Part shown: piece by piece, positions 18,398-28,081 of the stretch
Position numbering within the stretch: position 1 is the stretch's first letter
How the letters are laid out: every line of letters begins with the position of its first letter
DNA from: Deltaproteobacteria bacterium
GTDB taxonomy: Bacteria > Desulfobacterota > Dissulfuribacteria > Dissulfuribacterales > QOAL01
Assembly (NCBI GenBank): GCA_026991135.1
Contig: JALXCD010000129.1
Span: forward strand, 1 to 44,088
Length of the DNA: 44,088 nucleotides
Direction: 5' to 3'
Made by a program: the position numbers and the translations under genes
The notes under the pieces: model-generated
What the model saw: only the letters and a program-made list of their open reading frames with translations
Told to the model about the DNA's origin: nothing
Database searches by the model: none

Positions 18398-18615
18398 AGG
18401 CAGCCTCCTGTTCCAAAGCTATAGGCCATGCATACTTACACTCCACATTGCCCAATATAATCCCTCCAGGGATAAAAAAGGCCTAACAAACAAAAAAACA
18501 CCCTGAAACGGCGTGAAATCTAACCACTTTAAAAAAGAGTTGTCAATGAAAAACAGATAAGATTTTCTTGGCAAATGCCCTTTAAAAAATGGCTTTCATT
18601 GTTAAAATCAAGCCC

Positions 18616-19068
18616 ATGAAAATAGGCGTACTCTCAGATACCCATGGAATAATTCCAGATACGTGTTTGGAAATATTAAAAGATGTAAAGCTACTGATTC
18701 ATGCCGGTGACATTGGCGGACTTGGAGTAATTGAAAGGCTTAGAGAATTGGCAGATGTTAAAGCAGTCTGCGGCAATATGGATTCAGGTGCCCTTTGCAA
18801 AAGATTCCCAAGGACATACCTTTTTGAGATAAAGGGAAAATACTTTTATCTCATGCATGAACCCTATCTGCTTGATATTGACCCAAAGGCGGCAGGGGTT
18901 GACTGCGTTATCTACGGCCACACGCATATTCCCAAAATAGAGGAAAGGGACGGGGTGCTCTATCTGAATCCTGGAAGTGTCGGGGTCCCAAAACTTGGTC
19001 TAGGACCAACTGTGGCCCTTCTAGAAATCACAGAAGATAAAATAAATGCAAAAATTGTTGAATGTTAA
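18616..19068 (+). CDS. Metallophosphoesterase (YfcE/MJ0936-like phosphodiesterase)
   Basis: IGVLSDTHG, IHAGDIGG, GNMDS, VIYGHTHIPKI, NPGSVGVPK motifs. Confidence 0.92.
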   Translation: MKIGVLSDTHGIIPDTCLEILKDVKLLIHAGDIGGLGVIERLRELADVKAVCGNMDSGALCKRFPRTYLFEIKGKYFYLMHEPYLLDIDPKAAGVDCVIYGHTHIPKIEERDGVLYLNPGSVGVPKLGLGPTVALLEITEDKINAKIVEC

Positions 19069-19126
19069 TGGTGAAATATTTAGAATGTTTTGGTAATTTG
19101 ATTTGTGTCGTCAAAGTCAAAAATTA

Positions 19127-20722
19127 ATGATGAAAAGAAACTCTAGGCAAAGTCTTTCACATCAAGATCTTATAGATTTTTTAGAACATGCAAATGACCT
19201 TGTCCAAAGTGTATCCCCCGACGGTCACTTTCTTTATGTCAATAAGGCATGGAAAGAGACGCTTGGCTACACAGACGAAGATTTAAAAAATATCACCTTT
19301 TTCGATATCATAGCTAAAGAATGTCATGAAAAATGCATTTTAATTTTCCAAGAAGTTCTTTCTGGCAAAGAGGTTGAACATGTTGAGACGGTATTTTGCG
19401 CCAAGGATGGAAGGCTTGTTCATCTTGAAGGAAGCTGCAATTGCAGATTTAAAGATGGAAAGCCCATAAGCACTCGTGGAATATTCCGGGATATTACAGA
19501 GAAAAAACGCATAGAAGAAGAAAAGATCCGCCTTCAAAAAAGGCTAGAACGTGCACAACTCTTTGAAAGCCTTGGCATAATGGCTGGCGGCATTGCTCAC
19601 GACTACAATAACATATTAATGGGAATCCTTGGTTTTACTGAGCTTTTAAAAATGAAGGCAAGCTCAACTGAAGACGTCCTGCGCCTTGCCCAAAAGGTGG
19701 AAAGCTCTGCCTTGAAAGCAGCAGAGCTCACCAAACAAATGCTTGCCTTTTCAGGAGCTGGAAATATCTCTTTAGTCTCAAAGGACCTTTCATCTCTCAT
19801 AGAAGGTGTTGCTTCACAACTAAAGGCCATTATCCCTACAAATATTAGACTTTCCTTTGAATTGGATAAAAGTCTCCCTGAAATAAATATTGACGAATCA
19901 CAAATTGTCCAAGCACTCAAAAACACAATCAAAAATTCAGTTGAAGCCATTGGGACAAATAAAGGAGAGATAAAGATCCGCACAGGGAAAATCACAATCC
20001 ACGAGACCTTTTTTGATGATACATTTGTAGTTAATTATCCTTCACCTGGAGAATATGAGTTCATTCAGATAACAGATACTGGTCACGGGATTAATGAGAA
20101 GGATGCCCAGAAGGTCTTTGAGCCCTTTTATACAACAAAATTTCAAGGACGGGGCCTTGGACTTTCAGCCGCTCTAGGTATCGTCAGGGGTCATGGTGGT
20201 ACAATAAGACTATCGAGCTCAAAAAACAAAGGCACCACGCTGACCATGTATTTCCCTATAAAAAAGCTTGCAAAGGCAAAATTTTCAAGGAACCAGTCAA
20301 TTAGTATTGAGGCATCAAAATACGATTTCAAAAGTCCCGTTCTCCTAATTGACGATGAGACCATGATTAGGCAACTTTTAAGCCTTTATTTAAAGGACAT
20401 GGGCCTAAATTCCATAGAGGCGGAAGATGGTCTTACGGGTATCGAACTTTTTAAAAGGTTTCACAAATCCCTCAAATTGGTAGTCCTCGATTGGCTTATG
20501 CCAGGGCTCGATGGGGCAAAGGTATTAGATGAAATAAAAAAGATAGATAAAAATATTCCTGTTCTTGTCATAAGTGGATATGACAAATCAAAAACCCTGA
20601 AGGAATTTCCACGAGATGTCATCGCAGATTTTTTGCAAAAACCCTTTAGCTCAGTGACCTTTAAAGAAAAAGTCCTTTCTCTAATAAGTCCTTCTATCCT
20701 TACAGCTAGTGCAGCTTTCTAA
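19127..20722 (+). CDS. PAS-domain hybrid sensor histidine kinase with C-terminal receiver
   Basis: PAS/PAC N-terminus, GIAHDYNNILMGILGF H-box, GHGINEKDAQKVFEPFYTTKFQGRGLGLS, receiver LIDDE...VLDWLMPG...QKPF. No obvious TM. Confidence 0.9.
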   Translation: MMKRNSRQSLSHQDLIDFLEHANDLVQSVSPDGHFLYVNKAWKETLGYTDEDLKNITFFDIIAKECHEKCILIFQEVLSGKEVEHVETVFCAKDGRLVHLEGSCNCRFKDGKPISTRGIFRDITEKKRIEEEKIRLQKRLERAQLFESLGIMAGGIAHDYNNILMGILGFTELLKMKASSTEDVLRLAQKVESSALKAAELTKQMLAFSGAGNISLVSKDLSSLIEGVASQLKAIIPTNIRLSFELDKSLPEINIDESQIVQALKNTIKNSVEAIGTNKGEIKIRTGKITIHETFFDDTFVVNYPSPGEYEFIQITDTGHGINEKDAQKVFEPFYTTKFQGRGLGLSAALGIVRGHGGTIRLSSSKNKGTTLTMYFPIKKLAKAKFSRNQSISIEASKYDFKSPVLLIDDETMIRQLLSLYLKDMGLNSIEAEDGLTGIELFKRFHKSLKLVVLDWLMPGLDGAKVLDEIKKIDKNIPVLVISGYDKSKTLKEFPRDVIADFLQKPFSSVTFKEKVLSLISPSILTASAAF

Positions 20723-21218
20723 TAAAGACCCCAAAGAAATTGTCCTTTCAAGGATATCAAAGGCCAACGAACTTTTTGAACAATATGGCCAAAGGCTTCT
20801 AAAGGACAAATACCTTAAAAACAGGCTTGCACTTTTGGCAATTGAAATAGAAAAAAGTAAAAATCTTATGTCAGAGCTCCATGTGCCAGAAACATGCAGT
20901 TTTTGCGCAACAAGGATTAAAGGAGGTGGCTGTTGTGGAGAGCAGATTGCCACCTGGTTTGATCCCATCCTCTTGTTGTTAAATCTCTTAATGGGAGTTC
21001 CCCTTCAAAATAAGGGATACTATGAAAACTCGTGTATCTTTCTTGGAAGGGATGGATGCACTTTAAAGGCAAGATATCATTTTTGCGTAAACTATCTTTG
21101 TAAAAGACTTATTGAAATGCTAGGAGAAAATGGTGTAAATGCCCTAAAAAGGCAGTATGGAAAAGAGCTTTTTCTATCATGGGAACTTGAGATCTATCTC
21201 AAAAAGTTGCTCCCCTAG
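20709..21218 (+). CDS. Cysteine-rich protein, possible distant YkgJ (CxxCxxCC)-like metal-binding protein
   Basis: CSFCATRIKGGGCCGEQIATWFDP...CIFLGRDGCTLKARYHFCVNYLC; GTG start overlapping the kinase stop. Confidence 0.6.
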   Translation: MQLSNKDPKEIVLSRISKANELFEQYGQRLLKDKYLKNRLALLAIEIEKSKNLMSELHVPETCSFCATRIKGGGCCGEQIATWFDPILLLLNLLMGVPLQNKGYYENSCIFLGRDGCTLKARYHFCVNYLCKRLIEMLGENGVNALKRQYGKELFLSWELEIYLKKLLP

Positions 21219-21257
21219 CATTTACTTTTTATAGAACCATCTTAAAATCGGTCTCAA

Positions 21258-21284
21258 CATTTTTAAATGCATGTTTTAAAAATG
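21258..21284. repeat. 10-bp perfect inverted repeat CATTTTTAAA-N7-TTTAAAAATG upstream of mqnB
   Basis: Arms 21258-21267 and 21275-21284, in the intergenic region before mqnB. Confidence 0.6.
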
Positions 21285-21308
21285 CTACTCAATATTTAAG
21301 ATATCTTG

Positions 21309-21950
21309 ATGAGACTAAAGATAGCGCTTTTTTGTCCAACAGATTTTGAACTTGAGGCCTTAAAGGGCGTTAATAAAGATATCCCTATTTCCTATTTCAC
21401 TATTGGCTATGGGCCTCCTCAGGCAGCCTTTTCAACATGCAAGATACTTTGCAGGTATGACTTTGACCTGGTGCTTCTTTGTGGTATTGCTGGCATTTAT
21501 AAAGATTTTGACAATTATAAAAAGGAAATTTTTATTGCAAGTGAAGAAATCTTTGGAGACCTTGGACGATGTGATGACAACCTCATTGAACCAATAGAAA
21601 TAAAAGGAATGAGCCAAAAAAGAAAATTTTATCTTGATAAAAATATAAAAAATTTCCTGGGAAGTTCCCTTAAGGAATTTTTTATTACACCAATGGTCAC
21701 TGTTTCATGTTCAAGCGGCGACTATTTAAGGTCACAGATGATATTTGAAACTACCAAGGCACCCATAGAAAACATGGAAGGGGCATCATGTGCACTTGTT
21801 TGTGAACATTTCAAGGTTCCACTGATTGAAATGAGGACAGTCAGCAATATTTCAGGAGTTAAAGACAAAAGCCAATGGGACATTGATGGAGCCCTTGAGA
21901 GGCTGTCAAGAGGAATAAAAAAACTATTTGATATACTTGAATATGACTGA
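21309..21950 (+). CDS. mqnB: Futalosine hydrolase (MqnB)
   Basis: Nucleoside phosphorylase-like fold (TIGYGPPQAAFSTCKIL, LLCGIAGIY, NMEGASCALVCEHFKVPLIEMRTVSN) with 8-nt overlap to mqnD. Confidence 0.85.
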   Translation: MRLKIALFCPTDFELEALKGVNKDIPISYFTIGYGPPQAAFSTCKILCRYDFDLVLLCGIAGIYKDFDNYKKEIFIASEEIFGDLGRCDDNLIEPIEIKGMSQKRKFYLDKNIKNFLGSSLKEFFITPMVTVSCSSGDYLRSQMIFETTKAPIENMEGASCALVCEHFKVPLIEMRTVSNISGVKDKSQWDIDGALERLSRGIKKLFDILEYD

Positions 21951-22773
21951 TTTTACTCTTGGCATCTCACCATGTCCTAATGACACCTTTATCTTTTACC
22001 ACCTCTTATTTAAGAGCCACTTTAAGTTTAAGACCTTGATAAGGGACGTGGAAGAACTAAACAGACTTGTTCTGGAAAAAAGACTTGACATAAGTAAGGT
22101 ATCCTTCGCATTGGCAGGTAAGACCCTTAATAATTACTTGATATTAAGGTCTGGAGCTGCCCTTGGAAGGGGCTGTGGCCCCCTTGTCTTATCTAGGGAA
22201 AAGATGGAGATTCGTGAACTTAAGGGGAAAAGGATTGCCATTCCAGGTGAAAATACTACTGCTACACTTTTACTAAGGCTTTTTCTCAATGAAAAAAACG
22301 AATTTATTCCTATGCTTTTTAGTAAAATACCTTTGGCCATTAAGGAGGGAAAGGTCGATGCTGGCTGTGTAATACATGAGACCCGCTTTACTTATAAGGA
22401 TATGGGGTTACATCTTGTAATGGATCTAGGAAAATGGTGGGAACAAGAAACAGGGCTGCCAATCCCACTTGGTGGTATTGTTGCAAAAAGGGATATTCCA
22501 GAGGATTTTTTACTTGAACTTGAAATGGCCATCAGAAAAAGTATTGAGTATTCAGAACAGAACTTCGATGAAGTTTCAAAATTTATAACAAGCCATGCCC
22601 AGGAAATATCAAAAGAGGTTCAAAAAAAACACATCGGTCTTTATGTCAATGAATTTTCCAAGGACATTGGAGACGAGGGCAAAAGGGCAATAGGAGAACT
22701 TTTTGCGAGGGCTCACAAAAAAGGACTTATGGATTTAGATTCGAAATTTAAAGAAAAAATCTTTCTAGATTAA
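21943..22773 (+). CDS. mqnD: 1,4-dihydroxy-6-naphthoate synthase (MqnD)
   Basis: LGISPCPNDTFIFYHLL, ISKVSFA, GRGCGPLVLSRE, IPGENTTATLLLRLF, AGCVIHETRFTY. Confidence 0.92.
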   Translation: MTDFTLGISPCPNDTFIFYHLLFKSHFKFKTLIRDVEELNRLVLEKRLDISKVSFALAGKTLNNYLILRSGAALGRGCGPLVLSREKMEIRELKGKRIAIPGENTTATLLLRLFLNEKNEFIPMLFSKIPLAIKEGKVDAGCVIHETRFTYKDMGLHLVMDLGKWWEQETGLPIPLGGIVAKRDIPEDFLLELEMAIRKSIEYSEQNFDEVSKFITSHAQEISKEVQKKHIGLYVNEFSKDIGDEGKRAIGELFARAHKKGLMDLDSKFKEKIFLD

Positions 22774-22783
22774 AGGGAAAACC

Positions 22784-23518
22784 ATGGAAAACTCCTTTAG
22801 TATATTTCAAATTGTTTTAGGAGCGGGACCTGTAGTTCAGCTTGTCCTTCTCATCCTTGTTTTGATGTCAATTCTTTGTTGGACCATAATAATCTTTAAG
22901 GCACGGATTTTTAGCCGTGCCAGAAAGACAAACCAAGAATTTGATACTTTTTTTGCTGAATTGAATGATCTTTCTCAGGTTGAAAGTAGAGCGAGAAGGA
23001 TGCTTGACTGCCCTATGGCCCAGGTTTTTTTAACTGCCTATCTGGATTATTTAGCACTTCAGAAGGATGTAAAATTTGAAAACACTAAACTTAACAGAAA
23101 GGCATGGATAGAAATCATCTCAAGAAGCATTTCAAAAGGCATAAAACAAGAAATACAAGACCTTGAAACCACGCTCCCTCTTCTTGCCACAACTGGAAAC
23201 TCTGCACCCTTTATAGGGCTTTTTGGAACTGTATGGGGTATAATGAAAAGCTTTCACAATATTGGCCTCCAGGGGAGTGCAAGCCTTGCAACAGTGGCAC
23301 CTGGAATTTCCGAAGCCCTTATTGCCACTGCTGTTGGCCTCGCTGCAGCCATTCCAGCAGTAATTGCCTATAACATCTTTACAAGCTCTACCCTTGACAT
23401 GGAAAAAGACCTTGAAACCTTTGGAACCGATCTAATAAACGTAATTGAAAGAGAATTGTTAAAGAGGGAATCTGCCGCTACCATTAGATACAATGATGTC
23501 CCTAGAATAAGGACTTAA
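22784..23518 (+). CDS. tolQ: TolQ/ExbB-like proton channel
   Basis: LPLLATTGNSAPFIGLFGTVWGIMKSF, VAPGISEALIATAVGLAAAIPAVIAYN. Confidence 0.93.
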   Translation: MENSFSIFQIVLGAGPVVQLVLLILVLMSILCWTIIIFKARIFSRARKTNQEFDTFFAELNDLSQVESRARRMLDCPMAQVFLTAYLDYLALQKDVKFENTKLNRKAWIEIISRSISKGIKQEIQDLETTLPLLATTGNSAPFIGLFGTVWGIMKSFHNIGLQGSASLATVAPGISEALIATAVGLAAAIPAVIAYNIFTSSTLDMEKDLETFGTDLINVIERELLKRESAATIRYNDVPRIRT

Positions 23519-23520
23519 AA

Positions 23521-23961
23521 ATGGGTATGTCAAACGGTAGCCCCAGAGGGCTTTTATCAGACATAAATGTCACTCCCTTGGTTGATGTAATGTTGGTCCT
23601 TCTAATAATCTTTATGGTGACTGCACCAATGATGACCAAGGGCGTTCCAGTTAATCTTCCAGAGACTACAGCCAAATCCCTTCCTCAAAAAAAGGAACAC
23701 ACTGAAGTAATTGTTACAAAGGAAGGGAATATTTATATTGACGGCATCCCTGCTGATGAAACAAGCCTAAAAAAACAGTTAAAGCTATCAAAGGAAAAGG
23801 ATGGCTCAAAGCAGGTCCTATTAAGAGCAGATAAAGACGTCTCCTACGGACTGGTAGTAAAAGTAATGGCCGCCATAAGGGAAGCTGGAATCAACAATTT
23901 AGGGCTTGTAACAGCACCTGAAAAGGTTTCTCCGCCTCAAAAACTTTCCTTAAAGAAATGA
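23521..23961 (+). CDS. tolR: TolR/ExbD-like biopolymer transport protein
   Basis: SDINVTPLVDVMLVLLIIFMVTAPMM; VLLRADKDVSYGLVVKVM. Confidence 0.93.
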   Translation: MGMSNGSPRGLLSDINVTPLVDVMLVLLIIFMVTAPMMTKGVPVNLPETTAKSLPQKKEHTEVIVTKEGNIYIDGIPADETSLKKQLKLSKEKDGSKQVLLRADKDVSYGLVVKVMAAIREAGINNLGLVTAPEKVSPPQKLSLKK

Positions 23962-24869
23962 CAACTAAAAGGCGCAAAAATCTATTTAGATTCTCCTTCT
24001 TTCTTGCCCTTGTTCTTCATCTTACACTCATTTCCGGAATAATATGGGGAATTCCATTTTTAAAGACGAAAAAAGAGCTGGAAATACCCTATTCTGTAAA
24101 GCTATTTGAACCAAGGGAATTTTCTAAAAGGGAAGTTGCCAAAAATGTACCTCTAAAGGCCAATGCCAATGAAATAAAAAAACAACAAAAAAAAGAAATA
24201 AAAAAGGCAATAAAAGAAAAGAAAACGGTAAAAGTTAAGCACGTTAAAAAAACAAAGAAAACTATAAGCAAAAAAACTAAAAAAAATGTTAATAAAAAGG
24301 CAATATCCTTAAAGCCAAAAAAAGAAAAAAAGAAGGCAAAGAGAAAGGTCCAAAAGAAAAAAAAGAAAAAAACCAGAATAGCCTCAACAAAAAAGAAGAG
24401 CAAAAGTATTTCTCAAGAAGAAATTCTAAAAAAAAGAATAGAGGCAATCAAAAGAGAGATTAAGGAAAAACAGGAAGAAGATTATCTTAAAAGGCGTTTG
24501 GCCTCACTGGAAAAGAAGGTAAAAGAGCAAAACGATGGCATTGTTGGACAGGGCAGCAGCTCAGGTGGGTTAAATTACCAGTCAAAACTTTATGCCGGAG
24601 TCATTAAGAATAAGATTTGGAGAAATTGGCACTTTCCTGAAAGTCTTTTAAATAAAGGCTATGTAGAGGCCATAATATCAATTAAAATAGCGCCAGATGG
24701 AAGGATCATTTCAAAGCGATTCGAAAAGAAATCTGGTTTTCCAGCCCTTGACAGGTCGGTTCTAAAGGCCATTTCAGACTCAAATCCTCTCCCACCGTTT
24801 CCAATATCCCTTGGAAAAGGCCCAATAGAAATAATCATAAAGTTTAACCCAAAGAAGATGAATTATTAA
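23958..24869 (+). CDS. TonB/TolA-like protein with extreme Lys-rich linker
   Basis: Single N-terminal TM, long poly-Lys region, TonB-type C-terminus (YVEAIISIKIAPDGRIISKRFEKKSGFPALDRSVLKAI). Confidence 0.85.
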   Translation: MTTKRRKNLFRFSFFLALVLHLTLISGIIWGIPFLKTKKELEIPYSVKLFEPREFSKREVAKNVPLKANANEIKKQQKKEIKKAIKEKKTVKVKHVKKTKKTISKKTKKNVNKKAISLKPKKEKKKAKRKVQKKKKKKTRIASTKKKSKSISQEEILKKRIEAIKREIKEKQEEDYLKRRLASLEKKVKEQNDGIVGQGSSSGGLNYQSKLYAGVIKNKIWRNWHFPESLLNKGYVEAIISIKIAPDGRIISKRFEKKSGFPALDRSVLKAISDSNPLPPFPISLGKGPIEIIIKFNPKKMNY

Positions 24870-24870
24870 A

Positions 24871-26535
24871 ATGCTAAAATCCAACAAGGTATTCATCTAT
24901 ATCCTCTTTATAGTGATGGTCTTTTTGTTTGCAGGCCTAGGCTCTTTTCCGCTTACAGATAGGGATGAAGGAGAATACGCATCTTGTGCCCTAAATATGC
25001 TAAGGTCTCATGACTATATCCTTCCCACCCTAAATGGACGACCATATCTTGAAAAGCCAATTCTTTTTTTCTGGATTCTTTCTGGTTCCATCAGACTTTT
25101 TGGTGCCAACGAATTTGCCTTAAGACTTCCCTCTGCCATATCAGGAGTATTTCTTATTAGCCTTCTTTTCTCATTCATAAAGTTCACCACAAAGAAGAAG
25201 GAGCTTGCAGCTATCTCCTCCCTAATACTTCTTTCAAGCCCCCTTTTTCTGGTTCACTTTAGGGCGTGTATTACAGATCCCCTCCTTTGCCTTTTTATTG
25301 AAAGCGCCCTTTTCTCATTTTTCCTTTTTATGGAAGAGCAAAAGGGAAAGGAAGCCTTTTGGCTGATTGGCTCTTTTTCCCTTTCTCTAGCCTTTTTGAC
25401 AAAGGGCCCTATAGCACTAGCAATGGTCTGTCCAATTATGCTTTTTTATGGATTTTTAAAAAAAGACTGGGACTTTTTAGGGCCAAAGTGGCTTTTAATA
25501 GCTATAGGTTCATTTTTAATAATTAATCTTCCCTGGTTTTACCTAATTTTTAAAAGGACAGGAAAAGAATTTTTTGACACCTTTTTTGTCACCCAGAATC
25601 TCAAAAGGTTTACCACTGCCTTTTTGGGGCATGGAGGCGGCCCTCTTTTTTATTTATTGTTAATTCTGGTTGGCTTTTTCCCCTTTAGCGGGCTTTTACC
25701 CCTATCTTTTAAGGTAAAAGATAATGAAAAAAACGGAATCTTTAAATTTTCACTCCTTTCTTCCCTTTGGATACTGACAATACTGACAATTACTGCCACT
25801 AAACAGATAAATTATATCCTACCCATTAGCCCCTTTCTATCCATAGTGATGGCTTATATCTTTTTTTCTCTCTGGAAAGAAGGAAAAAGGCCAGCCTGGC
25901 CCAAGTCAGTAAAAATAACGGTTACTTTAGGTGCGTTTGTCCTTTTTACGGTCTTTCTTTTGGCCCTGTTTTCATCTCATTTCTGGGAAAAGCTTCTTTT
26001 AATGACAAAATTCAAAGCAACTGGCTTTGCCCTTCCAGACTATCCCATAAAAATAACTAGATGGGCCATCCTTTTTATGATCTTGATACTTTTTATTACA
26101 TCTAAGTTTTTCTATTCAAAAGAGAGAATGATGGTAATTGCAGGTACACTTACGTTTTCTTTTATAGTATCAGTCCTTTTTCTCCCTTCCCTTTCAAATA
26201 CTATTGAGGCGCCTTCAAAAAGTCTTAGTCTTAAGATAAAGAAAATTGCCCTCACCCACCCTGAAGCCAAAGTACACGCTGCATTTATCGGGCTCTGGAA
26301 GCCTTCAATGATATTTTATACTGGGATGAATTTTGAAAGATATAAAATTAAAAGGGTCTTTCTCCTAGAAAAAAGACTCCAGTCAAAGGAGCCAGTATTT
26401 GTGTTTTCAAAAAGACAATTGCTGAAATTTTTAAAGAAAAAATGTCCCCATTTTTATCCCATTGAACTTAAAGGAGGCTATCTTTTAGGTGGAAATATTG
26501 CGGCCAAAAACCTCTTTAACCTCAAGCCATTGTAA
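24871..26535 (+). CDS. PMT/ArnT-family membrane glycosyltransferase
   Basis: LTDRDEGEYASCALNML, RPYLEKPILFFWI, NEFALRLPSAISG, LTKGPIALAM; multi-TM. Confidence 0.87.
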   Translation: MLKSNKVFIYILFIVMVFLFAGLGSFPLTDRDEGEYASCALNMLRSHDYILPTLNGRPYLEKPILFFWILSGSIRLFGANEFALRLPSAISGVFLISLLFSFIKFTTKKKELAAISSLILLSSPLFLVHFRACITDPLLCLFIESALFSFFLFMEEQKGKEAFWLIGSFSLSLAFLTKGPIALAMVCPIMLFYGFLKKDWDFLGPKWLLIAIGSFLIINLPWFYLIFKRTGKEFFDTFFVTQNLKRFTTAFLGHGGGPLFYLLLILVGFFPFSGLLPLSFKVKDNEKNGIFKFSLLSSLWILTILTITATKQINYILPISPFLSIVMAYIFFSLWKEGKRPAWPKSVKITVTLGAFVLFTVFLLALFSSHFWEKLLLMTKFKATGFALPDYPIKITRWAILFMILILFITSKFFYSKERMMVIAGTLTFSFIVSVLFLPSLSNTIEAPSKSLSLKIKKIALTHPEAKVHAAFIGLWKPSMIFYTGMNFERYKIKRVFLLEKRLQSKEPVFVFSKRQLLKFLKKKCPHFYPIELKGGYLLGGNIAAKNLFNLKPL

Positions 26536-26539
26536 GGCC

Positions 26540-27112
26540 TTATATGGATTCACGCCTTCCCCTGTGAAACCTCATTTCTATCTTTCTCCACTTCCACATG
26601 AACTTTGCCTTTAGGTCCTTTGGAACCATATCTGTCATTATCCTGGAAAGATTACTGACTCTGGGATAGAGATAGGATTTTGCTAAAAGGGGACTCTTAT
26701 CAGGAAGCGTCAAGGTTAGGATAAATATTATGATTGCAGAAATCAAAAGGGCCTTTAAAAAGCCAAAGGCTCCTCCAAGGATTCTATCCATCCATGAAAG
26801 ACGAAGTACTCGAAAAAGACCTTTTATAATTATCCCTGCTATGGCAAAGACCAAATATACTACCACAAAGAGGAGAAAAAAGGCCAAAAGGTCGCGCCAC
26901 ATCTCATTTTTCATGAATATCTGAAGCTTTTGTGAAACAAAATAGTACTGATTTGCCGCAACCCAGAACCCGCAGATCACTCCGAGAAGACCGGAAATTG
27001 TCCTGCTAAAACCTACGAATAGACCCCGGATCACTGCAATAACAAAGATAAAGCCTAGAACTATATCGAGCCAGTTAAGGTTGATTGATGAAATGAAATT
27101 CAAGTTATCCAT
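26540..27112 (-). CDS. CvpA family membrane protein
   Basis: NWLDIVLGFIFVIAVIRGLFVGFSRTISGLLGVICGFWVA, WMDRILGGAFGFLKALLIS. Start at 27112 (MDNLNF) preferred over 27151. Confidence 0.87.
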   Translation of the reverse strand: MDNLNFISSINLNWLDIVLGFIFVIAVIRGLFVGFSRTISGLLGVICGFWVAANQYYFVSQKLQIFMKNEMWRDLLAFFLLFVVVYLVFAIAGIIIKGLFRVLRLSWMDRILGGAFGFLKALLISAIIIFILTLTLPDKSPLLAKSYLYPRVSNLSRIMTDMVPKDLKAKFMWKWRKIEMRFHRGRRESI

Positions 27113-27128
27113 GACATGATGATAATAA

Positions 27129-27419
27129 TCAGATCCTTCCCTTTCTTGCAAGAAATCTCAGTTCCTTTTGGGCAGGCTTTGTAAGCTCATAATAGGTGTG
27201 ATTCATGTGCTTTGGCCTTCTAAGACCGCGTTTAAACAAAAAGGTGCCCTGCACTCTTTTAAGCCAGCCAATCTTTTCAAGCCCTGAAAGAAGGAGCATG
27301 GTTTCTTTCAATTCCCTTTTTATCCTCCTAGACAAAAATTTTGCACAATCCGGCCCATTTTTCCTAATATCAAGTAAAATTTCTCTTTGAATATCATCGA
27401 GTGCATCCCAGCCGTTCAT
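27129..27419 (-). CDS. Small winged-helix-like protein (DUF2250-like)
   Basis: LDDIQREILLDIRKNGPDCAKFLSRRI...LLSGLEKIGWLKRVQGTFLFKRGLRRPKHMNHTYYELT. Confidence 0.55.
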   Translation of the reverse strand: MNGWDALDDIQREILLDIRKNGPDCAKFLSRRIKRELKETMLLLSGLEKIGWLKRVQGTFLFKRGLRRPKHMNHTYYELTKPAQKELRFLARKGRI

Positions 27420-28081
27420 TTTAATCTGCTACTTGCTCCAGAAATTCTTCTGGCCCTTTCGGTGGCCTTATTGAGCTCTTGTTGCAAAAGAAGTCTTTTT
27501 TCTTCAAGCTCCTTTCCCTTGCACTTCTTTTCCACATATATTGGTGGCCTATAAACCATGGAAACCTTTGAAAATGGCATAGGAAGTACCATTTTATCCC
27601 AGCTATTAAAATAATAGGCCCATTTTGCACCAAAGCCAACAGGGATAATAGGATAACCCGTATCTCTTGAAAGTATTAGTGCCCCAAGTTGGGCCACCTG
27701 ATTTGGCCCCTTTGAACCATCTGCCACAATGCCTGCAGAAAACCCCCGTTCCCTGAGCATCCTGGTCATCTCCCTTATGGCATGAAGTCCACCCTTAAGG
27801 CGCGAGCCTCGGACAGGATGCTGCCCCCATATCCTTAAGGCCCTTGCCACCCACTCGCCATCTTTGCTAGGGCTGACCATTATGGCTGCAGGAAACTTCC
27901 TGAAATGATAGAGAATATAAATTAACCCAGAGTGCCAGAGAGCAACTATTACCTGTTCCTTTCTAGAAAAAAACCCCTTTGACTGTTCATCTGCGTCAAG
28001 TGTCATCCTGCAGGTCGAAAGCCAAATCTCAACAAACCTTAGGGCAACTCTTAAACTTAGAGGGTTCTCTTTCTTATCCAC
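27416..28081 (-). CDS. Lysophospholipid acyltransferase family protein (DUF374)
   Basis: VALWHSGLIYILYHFRKF, VSPSKDGEWVARALRIWGQHPVRGSRLKGG, IVADGSKGPNQVAQLG. Confidence 0.87.
   Translation of the reverse strand: MDKKENPLSLRVALRFVEIWLSTCRMTLDADEQSKGFFSRKEQVIVALWHSGLIYILYHFRKFPAAIMVSPSKDGEWVARALRIWGQHPVRGSRLKGGLHAIREMTRMLRERGFSAGIVADGSKGPNQVAQLGALILSRDTGYPIIPVGFGAKWAYYFNSWDKMVLPMPFSKVSMVYRPPIYVEKKCKGKELEEKRLLLQQELNKATERARRISGASSRLK

Noticed and set aside
24089-24403. Phe-rich 104-aa minus-strand ORF resembling a hydrophobic peptide
   Set aside because: Direct antisense artefact of the Lys (AAA/AAG) codon run in the TonB-like gene.
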